Origin: Candidatus Parakkermansia intestinigallinarum
GTDB taxonomy: Bacteria > Verrucomicrobiota > Verrucomicrobiia > Verrucomicrobiales > Akkermansiaceae
Length of the DNA: 38,149 nt
Assembly (NCBI GenBank): GCA_019114365.1
Contig: DXFQ01000046.1
Location: forward strand, 1-38,149
Reading direction: 5' to 3'
Below, in pieces: positions 17,264 to 28,595 of this stretch (positions are counted from its first letter, which is position 1; each line of letters starts with the position of its first letter). Position numbers and translations under genes: made by a program. Under the pieces are notes generated by a model. It saw nothing but the letters and a program-made list of their open reading frames with translations. It had not been told where the DNA came from and did not search any database.

Positions 17264-17859
17264 TGGTATAATGAAATAATTTCTCGGGTCATGTTTTCTA
17301 TTCTCAATCGGCGAGCGTAGTCGAGAAGCGTCGATATATTTCTCAGAGGATCCCGACCGTACGCCTCCATGGCCTTGTTGAAGATCTCCCTGTCCATGCG
17401 GTTGCGCGCACGTATACAATCGCATATCGTCCTTTCGCGGTCATAAATGCGGATACGGATACCGTCATACACCATTTCCGTTGCCCCGATGGAGAAGCTT
17501 GGTTCATGGCGGAAATAAACTCGGACAGGAAACCGACGCGTCTTGAACTTGCTTCTCGACGCATGTTGCGGTGCCGCCAGATGCCAGCAAAGCGGAATGC
17601 GATCACTGTACTCGTAAATGAGCAGTGCACTGTCCATACAGATCAGACATTCCGGAAAGAGATAAGGGATAAGGTAAAGCTCATTGCCCGGCTCCTGCTC
17701 AGCCCAAAGGTATACCCCTCGCTCAACCCGATGAACGTAACCGGCATCCAAAAAACGCCGGAGAGTGTAATAATCCACACCTTCGCCTATCAAATCACGG
17801 CTCCTCATGAGGTTGTTATACTTGGCAAAAACACGCCGGATTCTTTCGAAATGAAGCAT
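17260..17859 (-). CDS. abiEi: AbiEi-type antitoxin and transcriptional regulator
   Basis: The protein has 199 residues. The N-terminal winged-helix part (about 1-55) reads 'MRSRDLIGEGVDYYTLRRFLDAGYVHRVERGVYLW', the typical AbiEi DNA-binding start. The C-terminal part (about 60-199) carries the antitoxin domain with 'YDRERTICDCIRARNRMD'. It should neutralise the AbiEii toxin without direct binding and repress its own promoter by binding upstream repeats. It is coupled to the toxin gene by an ATGA overlap. The AT-rich upstream region contains direct and inverted repeats that are candidate operators. Confidence 0.85.
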   Translation of the reverse strand: MLHFERIRRVFAKYNNLMRSRDLIGEGVDYYTLRRFLDAGYVHRVERGVYLWAEQEPGNELYLIPYLFPECLICMDSALLIYEYSDRIPLCWHLAAPQHASRSKFKTRRFPVRVYFRHEPSFSIGATEMVYDGIRIRIYDRERTICDCIRARNRMDREIFNKAMEAYGRDPLRNISTLLDYARRLRIENMTREIISLYQ

Positions 17860-17893
17860 GACTACTTTTCCTGTAGTTTACAAAACGCCTTCA

Positions 17894-17950
17894 ATAAAAT
17901 CAAGTATAAAATCAATAAATTCAGTCATTCTATTTCATAACTTTGACTGA
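17894..17950 (-). promoter_or_regulatory. Repeat-rich region upstream of the AbiE operon (candidate operator)
   Basis: On the plus strand, ATAAAATCAA occurs at 17894-17903 and again at 17906-17915, exactly 12 bp apart. A 7-bp inverted repeat TCAGTCA (17921-17927) / TGACTGA (17944-17950) lies next to it. A minus-strand -10-like TATACT is at 17908-17903, between the direct repeats. AbiEi antitoxins are known to bind repeats at their promoters; binding here is inferred. Confidence 0.5.
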
Positions 17951-18173
17951 TTTTCTCGATTTTATACCATATATTGCGATATTGCCAACCCGCTCAGTTC
18001 ATACCGGCAGAAGCATACGGCACCTCCTCATCATCGGCGCAAGACGGACGATTACCGGACGCCTGTCACGCTACAACGCCGAAGCGTCTTCGCCCAACGC
18101 GCCTGCACTCGCTTCTCTGAGGGCTGAATCGAATGAAAGCGCGTGAACCCGCCATCGCAAGCCCACTTCAGGC
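17951..18173. other. Gene-free interval between the AbiE operon and the glycan operon
   Basis: The gap from the antitoxin start (17859) to the oxidoreductase start (18269) is about 410 nt. Apart from the repeats at 17894-17950 and the promoter at 18174-18202 I see no RNA gene, no clear terminator and no convincing coding frame. Composition shifts from AT-rich to GC-rich across it, marking the likely edge of the AbiE insert. Confidence 0.5.
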
Positions 18174-18202
18174 TTGTCATACGGGCCGCCCCCCTGTACA
18201 AT
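18174..18202 (+). promoter_or_regulatory. Promoter for the surface-glycan operon
   Basis: TTGTCA (18174-18179), a 17-bp spacer and TACAAT (18197-18202), giving a leader of about 60 nt before the ATG at 18269. A short frame from ATG 18201 ends at TGA 18270-18272, overlapping that start. Since it begins within the -10 box it is unlikely to be translated. Confidence 0.65.
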
Positions 18203-18268
18203 GAACCGCGGCGAGCAACAGCTCTCCCGCCGATGCGGAAGAGCCCGGCCTTGCCGCCCTTTGACCAC

Positions 18269-19519
18269 ATGAAGACAGCCGCAGTTATCGGAGCCGGCGT
18301 ATCCGGCCTTGCCTCAGCCCACATTCTCTCCAAACGATACAAGGTCACCGTCTACGAGAAAGACGCACGCCCCGGAGGCCTCATCAAGTGCGACGAGGTC
18401 AACGGCGTCCTTTATCACAAGGTCGGCGGCCACGTGTTCAACTCCCGCCGAGCTGATGTGCTGGAATGGTTCTGGACCTTTTTCCGCCGCGAGCAGGACT
18501 TCACCAAAGCCACCCGCAACGCCGTCGTCTCACTCCGCGACGGAACCTGCGTCAGCTACCCCATCGAGAATCACCTCTACCAGCTGCCCCGCCCCACGGC
18601 GCAAGCCGTCATCCGCGACCTCATCGACATGGCGGGCAAGGGCTACGGTGAGCCTCAAAACTTCGACGAGTTTCTCCGCGCCCGCTTCGGGCAGACGCTC
18701 TACAGCGAATACTTCGAGCCCTACAACCGCAAAATCTGGCAGTGCCCGCTGAGCGAGATTCCCTTGGCTTGGCTCGAAGGCAAATTGCCCATGCCCGGCA
18801 TCGACGAAATCCTGCAAGCCAACATCCTGCGCCTCCAAGAGGTCAACATGGTGCACAGCAGTTTCAACTACCCCGTCCGCGGAGGCTCACAGTTCATTGC
18901 CGACACCCTGGCCCGGGGGCTGGCGGTGCGCTACGGCACTCCTGCCGAGGCGCTGGAGCGCCGTAGCGACGGCACGTGGCGCGTCAACGGTGACAGCTAC
19001 GACCTCGTCGTGTTCTGCGGCAACATCAAGCAGCTCGCCTCCCTGCTGAAAGGCGGCGTCTCACTGGGCAGCGAACTGGAGCAAGGGATTCAGGCTCTCC
19101 GAGCCCACGGCACCACCTCCGTCCTCTGCGAGGTCGAAGCCAACCCGTACAGCTGGATTTACCTGCCGGACACGGCATACGCCTCGCACCGCATCATCTG
19201 CACCGGCAACTTCTCCCCTAACAACGCGCCCGTCGGCAAACACACGGCCACCGTCGAGTTCACCGGAGAAGTCAGCAAAGACTCCCTCCTCGAGCAACTC
19301 GCGCGCATGCCCTTTGCGCCGCGCTATCTGGCGCACCACTACGAACCCTACACGTACCCGATTCAGGACGGGCACACCCGCCCGTGCATCCAAGCGGCCA
19401 AAGCCCTGCTGGAGCCGCAGGGGCTGCACCTCATCGGGCGCTTTGCCGAATGGGAATACTACAACATGGACGCAGCCATCGGAGCCGCCCTCGACCGCCT
19501 GACAAGCATCATCAACTGA
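18269..19519 (+). CDS. FAD-dependent oxidoreductase, UDP-galactopyranose-mutase-like
   Basis: The protein has 416 residues. ATG 18269 (MKTAAVIGAGVSG) puts the Rossmann motif G-x-G-x-x-G at residues 8-13, as expected, so the longer upstream frame is rejected. The acidic ribose-binding residue follows in 'VTVYEKDARPGG'. 'YPIENHLYQLP', 'YFEPYNRKIWQCPLSEIP' and the C-terminal 'LIGRFAEWEYYNMDAAIGAAL' resemble the UDP-galactopyranose mutase / protoporphyrinogen-oxidase-like group used in surface polysaccharide synthesis. The precise substrate is unknown; true mutase activity is not proved by these motifs. It is followed within 15 nt by gtrA and then a GT2 gene, suggesting synthesis or modification of a lipid-linked sugar. 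Confidence 0.8.
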   Translation: MKTAAVIGAGVSGLASAHILSKRYKVTVYEKDARPGGLIKCDEVNGVLYHKVGGHVFNSRRADVLEWFWTFFRREQDFTKATRNAVVSLRDGTCVSYPIENHLYQLPRPTAQAVIRDLIDMAGKGYGEPQNFDEFLRARFGQTLYSEYFEPYNRKIWQCPLSEIPLAWLEGKLPMPGIDEILQANILRLQEVNMVHSSFNYPVRGGSQFIADTLARGLAVRYGTPAEALERRSDGTWRVNGDSYDLVVFCGNIKQLASLLKGGVSLGSELEQGIQALRAHGTTSVLCEVEANPYSWIYLPDTAYASHRIICTGNFSPNNAPVGKHTATVEFTGEVSKDSLLEQLARMPFAPRYLAHHYEPYTYPIQDGHTRPCIQAAKALLEPQGLHLIGRFAEWEYYNMDAAIGAALDRLTSIIN

Positions 19520-19534
19520 TACCCCTCCCCTCTC

Positions 19535-20041
19535 GTGCAGAAGCTCATCAACCTGATGCGCCGCCAAGCCGACGTCGTCAAGTTTCTCGTTGTCGGCGTC
19601 ACGGCGTCGATCGTACACGGCGCCATCTCTTGGATTTTTTACTACCACGTTCTGTCGGGACAAACCATCCTGTCAACCCTCATCGGGTACGGCGGCGGGT
19701 GGATATGCTCCTACACCGGCAATCGCTTGTGGAGCTTCAGGAGCCGGACTCATGAGCTCCCCGTGGTGACGTCCTTCTCCAAGTTCATCCTCAGCCAGCT
19801 CGTGTGCATGTGCATCCTGCTGAGCACGACTTGGCTCACCCAGCAACTCATCATCCTGTACTTCTGGTGGTACATCATCACCAATCATCTTTGCATGACA
19901 CCGGAGCTTGCAGCCTTCAGCGCAGGCGCCTCGTACCCGCCGGCGCTCCTCTCGGGCATGTTCTTTGCCGCGCTTGTCTCGTACGTCATCATGAAGAAAT
20001 TCGTATTCACTCAACAAAGCTCATCCCCTGAACACCCATGA
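19535..20041 (+). CDS. GtrA family membrane protein
   Basis: The protein has 168 residues with four hydrophobic segments. The family start is 'DVVKFLVVGVTASIVHGAISWIFYY', with 'GYGGGWICSYTGNRLWSFRS' in the middle and a C-terminal helix ending 'KKFVF'. GtrA proteins are thought to flip undecaprenyl- or related lipid-linked sugars across the inner membrane. The probable start is GTG at 19535, 15 nt after the oxidoreductase stop; ATG 19556 is an alternative. It overlaps the GT2 gene by 4 nt (ATGA). A polar insert with extra hydrophobic residues between helices 3 and 4 makes it somewhat longer than usual. Confidence 0.85.
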   Translation: MQKLINLMRRQADVVKFLVVGVTASIVHGAISWIFYYHVLSGQTILSTLIGYGGGWICSYTGNRLWSFRSRTHELPVVTSFSKFILSQLVCMCILLSTTWLTQQLIILYFWWYIITNHLCMTPELAAFSAGASYPPALLSGMFFAALVSYVIMKKFVFTQQSSSPEHP

Positions 20042-20769
20042 CTCAGCCCCGATTTGCCGTCTGCATTCCCATGGCTAACGAAGAGGAATCCTTCCACTCC
20101 TTTATCGACTGCCTCGACGGCGTGCTGGAAAACTATCCGCTCTCGTCCGTCTACTTGGTCGTAGACAAAGCCTCCACGGATGCCACGCCCGAACTCTGCC
20201 GACAGCTCAGCGAACAAAACAGCCGCTACCACTACGTCTGGGCTCCGGAGAATAAAAACGTCGTCGATGCGTACCTGCGAGGCTTCCGCGAGGCCATGGC
20301 TGAGAATCCGGATTTCATCATTGAGATGGACGGCGGCGGCTCGCACGACCCGCGAGTCATCCCCGCCTTCGTGCGCGCCATGACCGAGGGCAATGAATGC
20401 GCCTTCGGTTCCCGCTACATCAACGGCGGATCCATGGTAGGCTCTCCGTTCAAACGGCGCTTTCTCTCCAAGTTCGGTTCCTTTCTCGCCAGAACGCTGC
20501 TCAGCTGCCCGATGAAAGACGTGACGAGCGGATACGAGGCCTTCAGCCGCGACGTCATGAGCCGCCTTCTGGCCTATCCGCTGCGTTCTCAAGCGCATTT
20601 TTACCAGACGGAGCTGCGCTACCTGCTTCGCAAGAGCCGCTGGATTGAAATCCCCATCCACTACACCTCACCCTCGCCGCGCGTCTCGCCCAAGGCACTG
20701 GCCAACGCGCGGCAGTGCCTGATCTACTACGTCCTCCGGCACTGGTTTGCCGGAGGGAAAGAGATTTGA
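20038..20769 (+). CDS. Family 2 glycosyltransferase (polyprenyl-phosphate sugar synthase-like)
   Basis: The protein has 243 residues with a GT-A fold. Start 'FAVCIPMANEEESF' is the nucleotide-binding strand, 'YLVVDKASTDAT' the second, and the acceptor/metal region is 'IIEMDGGGSHDP'. Dolichol-phosphate-mannose-type enzymes usually have D-A-D there; this protein has D-G-G. 'NECAFGSRYINGG' and 'DVTSGYEAFSRDV' are further family signatures. There is no C-terminal membrane domain. With GtrA directly upstream (ATGA overlap) it likely loads a sugar on a polyprenyl phosphate that GtrA flips, and the mutase-like enzyme may supply or modify the sugar. The sugar is unknown. Confidence 0.88.
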   Translation: MTQPRFAVCIPMANEEESFHSFIDCLDGVLENYPLSSVYLVVDKASTDATPELCRQLSEQNSRYHYVWAPENKNVVDAYLRGFREAMAENPDFIIEMDGGGSHDPRVIPAFVRAMTEGNECAFGSRYINGGSMVGSPFKRRFLSKFGSFLARTLLSCPMKDVTSGYEAFSRDVMSRLLAYPLRSQAHFYQTELRYLLRKSRWIEIPIHYTSPSPRVSPKALANARQCLIYYVLRHWFAGGKEI

Positions 20770-21081
20770 CGCAATCTTTGTCTGAAAAGTCTATGGGTCG
20801 AGAAGAAAGATCACCTCTTCCCTGACCTTATCGAATCGACGAGACTCGGAGGCTCAGCCTTTGATGCGCAGCCGGCGTCTGGACCTCTTGAGCAAAGCCC
20901 AAGCATCAAGGAGTTCTTTGCCGACACTGTCAGCTGCAGTCTGCTGCCGAGATCCGATACCCTTTGAAGAACAGCGAACTAAAGCAGCTCACTCTGAAGT
21001 CAGAAAGAAACGCACCTCGCAGACTCGTGCCTGCGGGGTGCTGAAATTTGCGGCTGAAGAATCCGCAAGGCCGTGGCCTTC
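20770..21081. other. Intergenic gap between the GT2 gene and proS (convergent)
   Basis: The gap is 312 nt. I see no convincing gene or RNA. Near the proS end there are weak hairpins: TTGCGG / CCGCAA around 21050 and a 6-bp palindrome AAGGCC-GT-GGCCTT at about 21068-21081, possibly part of a proS terminator, but with no T-tract. Confidence 0.4.
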
Positions 21082-22602
21082 TCAATAGCTGCGGGCCCAG
21101 AGCACGCGGCGCGTAGTCGGGCGACCGGTGAGGATGCAGGGGGCCTCGGGGCCGCAGCCCATGTCTCCCTGCGGGATGCAGCGGATGGAGATGCGAAGGC
21201 TCTTGCCGAGCTCCTCCTCCTGCTCGGGAGTGCCGTCCCAGGGGCAGAGCAGCCAGTCGGCATCGCCCTCGCCGCTGAAGTTCGCCTTGAGTTCCTCGAG
21301 GCTGTTGCAGGGGCGAATGTGGCTGTCGCGGAACTGCTGCTGGCGCGTCAGAAGGGCATTCTGAATGTCGTCGAGCAACTCGACAACACCGTCGACCAGC
21401 TCGGCTTCCGCGACGAAGGCTTTGTCGCCCGTCGGCTGATCGCGGCGGCAGAGACAGACGCTGCCCTTCTCAAGATCGCGCGGGCCGATTTCGAGGCGCA
21501 CCGGCACACCCTTCTTGATCCACTCCCACTTCTTCGTGCCGCCGCCGAGGTCGCGCTCGTCGACGGTGACGCGGATGGGCAAGCCGTGGAAGCTCTGAGC
21601 GCTGAGCTTGTCCGCGAGCTCGCGGCAGTGGGCGAGAATGGCCTCGCGGGTCTCGGCCTTGGGGGTGACGGGGATGATGACAACCTGCTTCGGCGCCACG
21701 CGGGGCGGGCAGACGAGACCGTCGTCATCGGAATGCGCCATGATGAGCGTGCCGATCATGCGCGTCGAGACGCCCCACGAGGTCGTCCAAGCGAACTGGC
21801 GCTGGTTGTTGCGGTCGGCAAAGCTGATGTTTTGAGCCTTGGCGAAGTTCCGGCCGAGGAAATGCGAGGTGCCGGCCTGAATAGCCTTGCGATCCTGCAC
21901 CATGGCTTCGACCGTGAAGGTGCGCACTGCTCCGGGGAAGCGCTCGTGCTCGGTCTTTTCACCGGGGATGGAGGGCACGGCAAGCACATCGCGCTGGAAG
22001 TCCTCGTAGACCTTGTGCATCGTCGCCGTCTCGAGCTCGGCCTCTTCGCGGGTCTCATGGGCGGTGTGGCCTTCCTGCCACAGGAACTCGGCGGTGCGCA
22101 GGAAGATGCGCGGGCGCATTTCCCAGCGCATCACGTTGCACCACTGATTGACTTTGAAGGGGAGGTCGCGGTAGGACTCGAGCCAGCGCGAGAAGGCGGC
22201 ACCGATGACGGTCTCGGAGGTCGGGCGGATGACGTACTTATCGGTCAGCTCGCCGGCCGGAATCATGCGAGTCTTGCCGGTTTCGGGGTCTTTGACGGCC
22301 TCGAGGCGGTGGTGGGTGACGACGGCACACTCGGTGGCGAAGCCTTCGGCATGCTCGGCTTCCTTCTCCAGATAGGCGACGGGGATGAGCATGGGGAAGT
22401 AGGCGTTGGTGTGGCCGGTGCGCTTGAATTCCGCGTCGAGCTGCTGCTGGATGAGTTCCCAGATGGCGTAGCCCCAGGGCTTGATGACCATGCAGCCGCG
22501 CACCTCGGAGTTCTCAGCGAGGTCGGCGGCTTTGATGACTTGCTGGTACCATTCGGGGAAGTCCTGGGCGCGGGTGGGGGAGATTGCGTTCTGTTGAGCC
22601 AT
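21082..22602 (-). CDS. proS: Prolyl-tRNA synthetase, eukaryote/archaeal-type
   Basis: The protein has 506 residues; ATG 22602 (MAQQNAISPTRAQDFPEWYQ) is the natural start. It is a class II synthetase charging tRNA-Pro. Seen: 'RGCMVIKPWGYAIWELIQ', motif 2 region 'WCNVMRWEMRPRIFLRTAEFLWQEGHTAH', motif 3 'GVSTRMIGTLIMAHSDDDGLVCPP', an anticodon-binding domain (about 285-400) and the extra C-terminal domain ending 'RVLWARSY' with a conserved C-terminal Tyr. The large INS editing insertion of the E. coli-type enzyme is absent, so this is the type found in archaea, eukaryotes and some bacteria. The C-terminal Cys residues ('LLCPWDGT', 'GCGPEAPC') suggest zinc binding. Confidence 0.95.
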   Translation of the reverse strand: MAQQNAISPTRAQDFPEWYQQVIKAADLAENSEVRGCMVIKPWGYAIWELIQQQLDAEFKRTGHTNAYFPMLIPVAYLEKEAEHAEGFATECAVVTHHRLEAVKDPETGKTRMIPAGELTDKYVIRPTSETVIGAAFSRWLESYRDLPFKVNQWCNVMRWEMRPRIFLRTAEFLWQEGHTAHETREEAELETATMHKVYEDFQRDVLAVPSIPGEKTEHERFPGAVRTFTVEAMVQDRKAIQAGTSHFLGRNFAKAQNISFADRNNQRQFAWTTSWGVSTRMIGTLIMAHSDDDGLVCPPRVAPKQVVIIPVTPKAETREAILAHCRELADKLSAQSFHGLPIRVTVDERDLGGGTKKWEWIKKGVPVRLEIGPRDLEKGSVCLCRRDQPTGDKAFVAEAELVDGVVELLDDIQNALLTRQQQFRDSHIRPCNSLEELKANFSGEGDADWLLCPWDGTPEQEEELGKSLRISIRCIPQGDMGCGPEAPCILTGRPTTRRVLWARSY

Positions 22603-22622
22603 AAATGTGTTGTTCCGAGGGG

Positions 22623-22650
22623 ATTTTAGAGAAACTTGCGGAAATGTCAA
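22623..22650 (-). promoter_or_regulatory. Promoter for proS
   Basis: On the minus strand, consensus TTGACA (22650-22645), a 16-bp spacer and TAAAAT (22628-22623), 20 nt from the ATG, predicting a leader of about 13 nt. Confidence 0.75.
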
Positions 22651-22665
22651 CCGGAAAAGCGCGGC

Positions 22666-23355
22666 TCAGCCCGCCTGCCGACGCTCGGCCCCTTGCCGCT
22701 TGCGGCAACTGAAAGCTAAGCAGACAAGCAGCAGGCTGAAGGGCCAAAGCTTGGTGAAAAGCAGAGCGAGGGCGAGCGTGCATGAAGCGGCGCGGCTGAT
22801 GCGCTGCGCGAGAGCCGGCGAACGCAGGACTTCAGCCAGAAGGCGACCGCCGTCGAGAGGGATGACGGGCAGGAGGTTGAACAGACTCCACCAGAACGAG
22901 ACGGGCAGCAGGATGTCGCCGACGGCGCAGGCAATCCCCTGCCCCGCGGCTCCGCTCAGCGCCGGGTCGCGTCCGCAGAGCACCTCGCTCGCGCGTCGCA
23001 GCACATCGGCCTCGCCGCCCGCCATGAGCAGCAGAGCGAGGAGCGCCGGCAGAAGCCCCGCGAGAGGGCCGGCGAGGCTTGTGATGATGCTGCCCGTGCG
23101 CGAGAGCCGGGCATCGGCATGCAGGCAGCCGCAGCCGGCGGCGGAGAGCAGGATGACGGGATGCCCGCCGCCGAGGGCCCGGCCGACCAGAGCGTGCCCG
23201 AGCTCGTGCAGCAGCAGGCAGAGCAGGCTTGCCGCCATGAAGATGAGGACGTCCGCGACCGAGCGGCTCCCGAAGAGCAGCGCGGCTGCGGCAAGGGCCG
23301 CCCAGAGCGAGGGCGCGACGGCGACGGGGATGCGAAACAGGCGCAGGCGTATCAT
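22666..23355 (-). CDS. M50-family site-2-protease-like membrane metalloprotease
   Basis: The protein has 229 residues and 5-6 hydrophobic segments. The zinc-binding motif is 'HELGH' in the second or third helix (LLLHELGHALVG), and the third-ligand region is 'NLLPVIPLDGGRLL', the DG motif of S2P proteases. Members cut transmembrane substrates such as anti-sigma factors. There is no PDZ or CBS domain. I use ATG 23355 (MIRLRLFRIPV) because the promoter -10 lies between this and the earlier candidate. It is divergent from dnaE with 118 nt between starts, and 63 nt upstream of proS on the same strand. Confidence 0.85.
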   Translation of the reverse strand: MIRLRLFRIPVAVAPSLWAALAAAALLFGSRSVADVLIFMAASLLCLLLHELGHALVGRALGGGHPVILLSAAGCGCLHADARLSRTGSIITSLAGPLAGLLPALLALLLMAGGEADVLRRASEVLCGRDPALSGAAGQGIACAVGDILLPVSFWWSLFNLLPVIPLDGGRLLAEVLRSPALAQRISRAASCTLALALLFTKLWPFSLLLVCLAFSCRKRQGAERRQAG

Positions 23356-23364
23356 CCGCCCTTC

Positions 23365-23393
23365 ATTGTACGCGATGCGGGGCGGCAACACAA
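23365..23393 (-). promoter_or_regulatory. Promoter for the M50 protease gene
   Basis: On the minus strand, TTGTGT (23393-23388), a 17-bp spacer and TACAAT (23370-23365). The -10 ends 9 nt before the ATG at 23355. Confidence 0.55.
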
Positions 23394-23433
23394 GAGCTGC
23401 CGCGCTTTTTTGGCGCGGCGCATCATTTCCCGC

Positions 23434-23462
23434 ATGACAGCCGGGGCGCCTTCATGTATAAT
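23434..23462 (+). promoter_or_regulatory. Promoter for dnaE
   Basis: ATGACA (23434-23439), a 17-bp spacer and TATAAT (23457-23462), ending 11 nt before the dnaE ATG, so the leader should be about 4 nt. Confidence 0.7.
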
Positions 23463-23473
23463 GCCCCTGCGCC

Positions 23474-26992
<3,519 letters not shown>

Positions 26993-27027
26993 AGAACGCC
27001 GCCGCCCGCCACCGGCAAAGCTCCGCC

Positions 27028-28395
27028 ATGGATAAGCCTGACACCCCCTCTCCCGACAAGCCCGCACGAGCCGCAGCCTCGCCCGTCTCACCCCCATCGG
27101 ACGCAAGCCCGACCGCCGCCAGCGCGCCGACCGCCGCCCCGCAACACGCAAGCCCGACCGCCGCACCCGCGCCGAGCGCCGCCCCGCAACATGCAAGCCC
27201 GACCGCCGCACCCGCGCAGCCGAGCTCCCGCCCCTCCCTCTGGCAGGGCGCCCTCGCCCTCAGCCTGCTGGGCATCGTCGCCTGCCTGCTCTACCTCTAC
27301 GCGATACCGCAGCAGGACAGCGATGCGCCCGAGACGCAACCCACCATCACCCTGCCCGAGGGCGGCGTCCGAAGCGACGCCTTTTCGCTGCGCCTGCTGC
27401 AAGCGGCTGCACGCCAGAGCAGCGGCAACGCCGTCGTGTCCCCGGCCATGGTGACGGAGATGATACTGGCGCTGCGCGAAATCGACGGCCGGCCGATCGA
27501 CGAAAGCTGCCGCCACTTCGGGCTGAGCGCGACGCAAATCTCCCCCTCGACCCTGCCGCTCTACGCGATGCAACTCTTCGCCGACGAGCAGCAGGAACTC
27601 ACGGCAGAACACCGAGACATCGTCTCCGTACCGCTTGCGCGCCAATACCGCTCCTGCCTCAGCCTCATCAACCGCCTGAGCGCCGCCGACCCCGGCAAAA
27701 ATTCCCTGGTGCTGATCGACTCGGATCTCTCACCGCAGATGCAGATTCTGGCGGTCGCCGACCTGAGCTGGGAGCCGCGATGGCTCACCCCCATCAGCAA
27801 AGACCTGCGGCAAAACCTCCCCTTTTACGGCCGAGGGGCCCAACCCGAAGTCCCCACCATGTGCACAACGGCCCGCTACCGCTGCGCCGAAGCAGCCGAC
27901 GGCTCGTGGACGGCAGTGACGCTTTTTCTGCGCCGCGATGAAAAAGAAGGCGACTCGCTGGGCTACACCATCGTCATGCCGAAAGGCAACGTGCGAGACT
28001 TCGTCGGCCACATGACCCTCGAACAACTCAACGCCATACGGGCGGCTCTTCTCGAAGCCCCCGAGCGCCCCGTCTGCCTGCAGATTCCCGTCCTGCACAT
28101 CAGCTCCGGCGGCGTGCAGGACATGCTGCCCCTGCTCCGCAGCATGAACATCGACCCCATGCCGCGCTCGCGAGCCGGAGAGAACGAAGGGCAAGCCATG
28201 CGGGGAGCGCTCTACCTGCGCTTCAACCTGCGCCTGGCGGAAAGCACGGATGAGGAAATCGAAAACACCGGCGGCGCTTCGCGTGCGGGCAACGACGGCC
28301 CGACGCTCACCTTCTCGCGTCCCTTTGTCTGGTGGATCAGCGACGCCGCATCCGACGCCCCCTTCCTCTTCGCCGGCATCACCGAAGCGCCGTGA
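27028..28395 (+). CDS. Membrane-anchored serpin-like protein
   Basis: The protein has 455 residues. The N-terminus (1-70) is Pro/Ala-rich and repetitive, followed by one membrane helix (about 71-93) and an extracytoplasmic domain from about 116 to 455. That domain reads like a diverged serpin: 'FSLRLLQAAARQSSGNAVVSPAMV' (serpin N-terminal FxxxLxxxxxxxNxxxSP signature), 'TIVMPKG' and 'LQIPVLHISSGG' strands, and the C-terminal 'LTFSRPFVWWISDAASDAPFLFAGIT' matching the F-x-x-x-R-P-F...F-x-G serpin end. The hinge and reactive loop (about 385-425) lack the usual E-E-G-T-E-A-A-A hinge, so inhibitory activity is uncertain. It follows dnaE by 35 nt and is probably co-transcribed. Confidence 0.7.
   Translation: MDKPDTPSPDKPARAAASPVSPPSDASPTAASAPTAAPQHASPTAAPAPSAAPQHASPTAAPAQPSSRPSLWQGALALSLLGIVACLLYLYAIPQQDSDAPETQPTITLPEGGVRSDAFSLRLLQAAARQSSGNAVVSPAMVTEMILALREIDGRPIDESCRHFGLSATQISPSTLPLYAMQLFADEQQELTAEHRDIVSVPLARQYRSCLSLINRLSAADPGKNSLVLIDSDLSPQMQILAVADLSWEPRWLTPISKDLRQNLPFYGRGAQPEVPTMCTTARYRCAEAADGSWTAVTLFLRRDEKEGDSLGYTIVMPKGNVRDFVGHMTLEQLNAIRAALLEAPERPVCLQIPVLHISSGGVQDMLPLLRSMNIDPMPRSRAGENEGQAMRGALYLRFNLRLAESTDEEIENTGGASRAGNDGPTLTFSRPFVWWISDAASDAPFLFAGITEAP
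27133..27222 (+). repeat. 45-bp tandem repeat in the serpin-like gene
   Basis: Two near-identical 45-bp units encode AAPQHASPTAAPAPS and a close variant, part of the Pro/Ala-rich cytoplasmic leader. The unit keeps the frame. Confidence 0.7.
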
Positions 28396-28595
28396 GGGAT
28401 GGGGCCGTCTTGTCCGGTTTGCCCTTCCCGCTCCCGGAAAGCGCTCATTTCTCCGCCGTCCGCCCGGCTCGAAGCTATGCGGGAATCCGACGGGCGCCGA
28501 TGAGACGCGACGCTCGGTCGTGCCGCATGCCGACTCCGAACGGGCTGACGGCACGTTGTGCCCGGTTTCGGTGATGAGCGATGGCGGTCTCGGCT

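Noticed and set aside
17943-18146. 67-codon plus-strand frame between AbiE and the glycan operon
   Set aside because: TTG start, no promoter, Arg/Ser-rich sequence without features; probably chance.
20770-21081. Possible tRNA or small RNA after the GT2 gene
   Set aside because: No T-arm-like GTTCGA motif, cloverleaf or strong terminator could be found.
21073-22629. 518-codon plus-strand frame over proS
   Set aside because: Antisense to ProRS with all class II motifs; its protein is low-complexity Ala/Gly/Leu/Val-rich.
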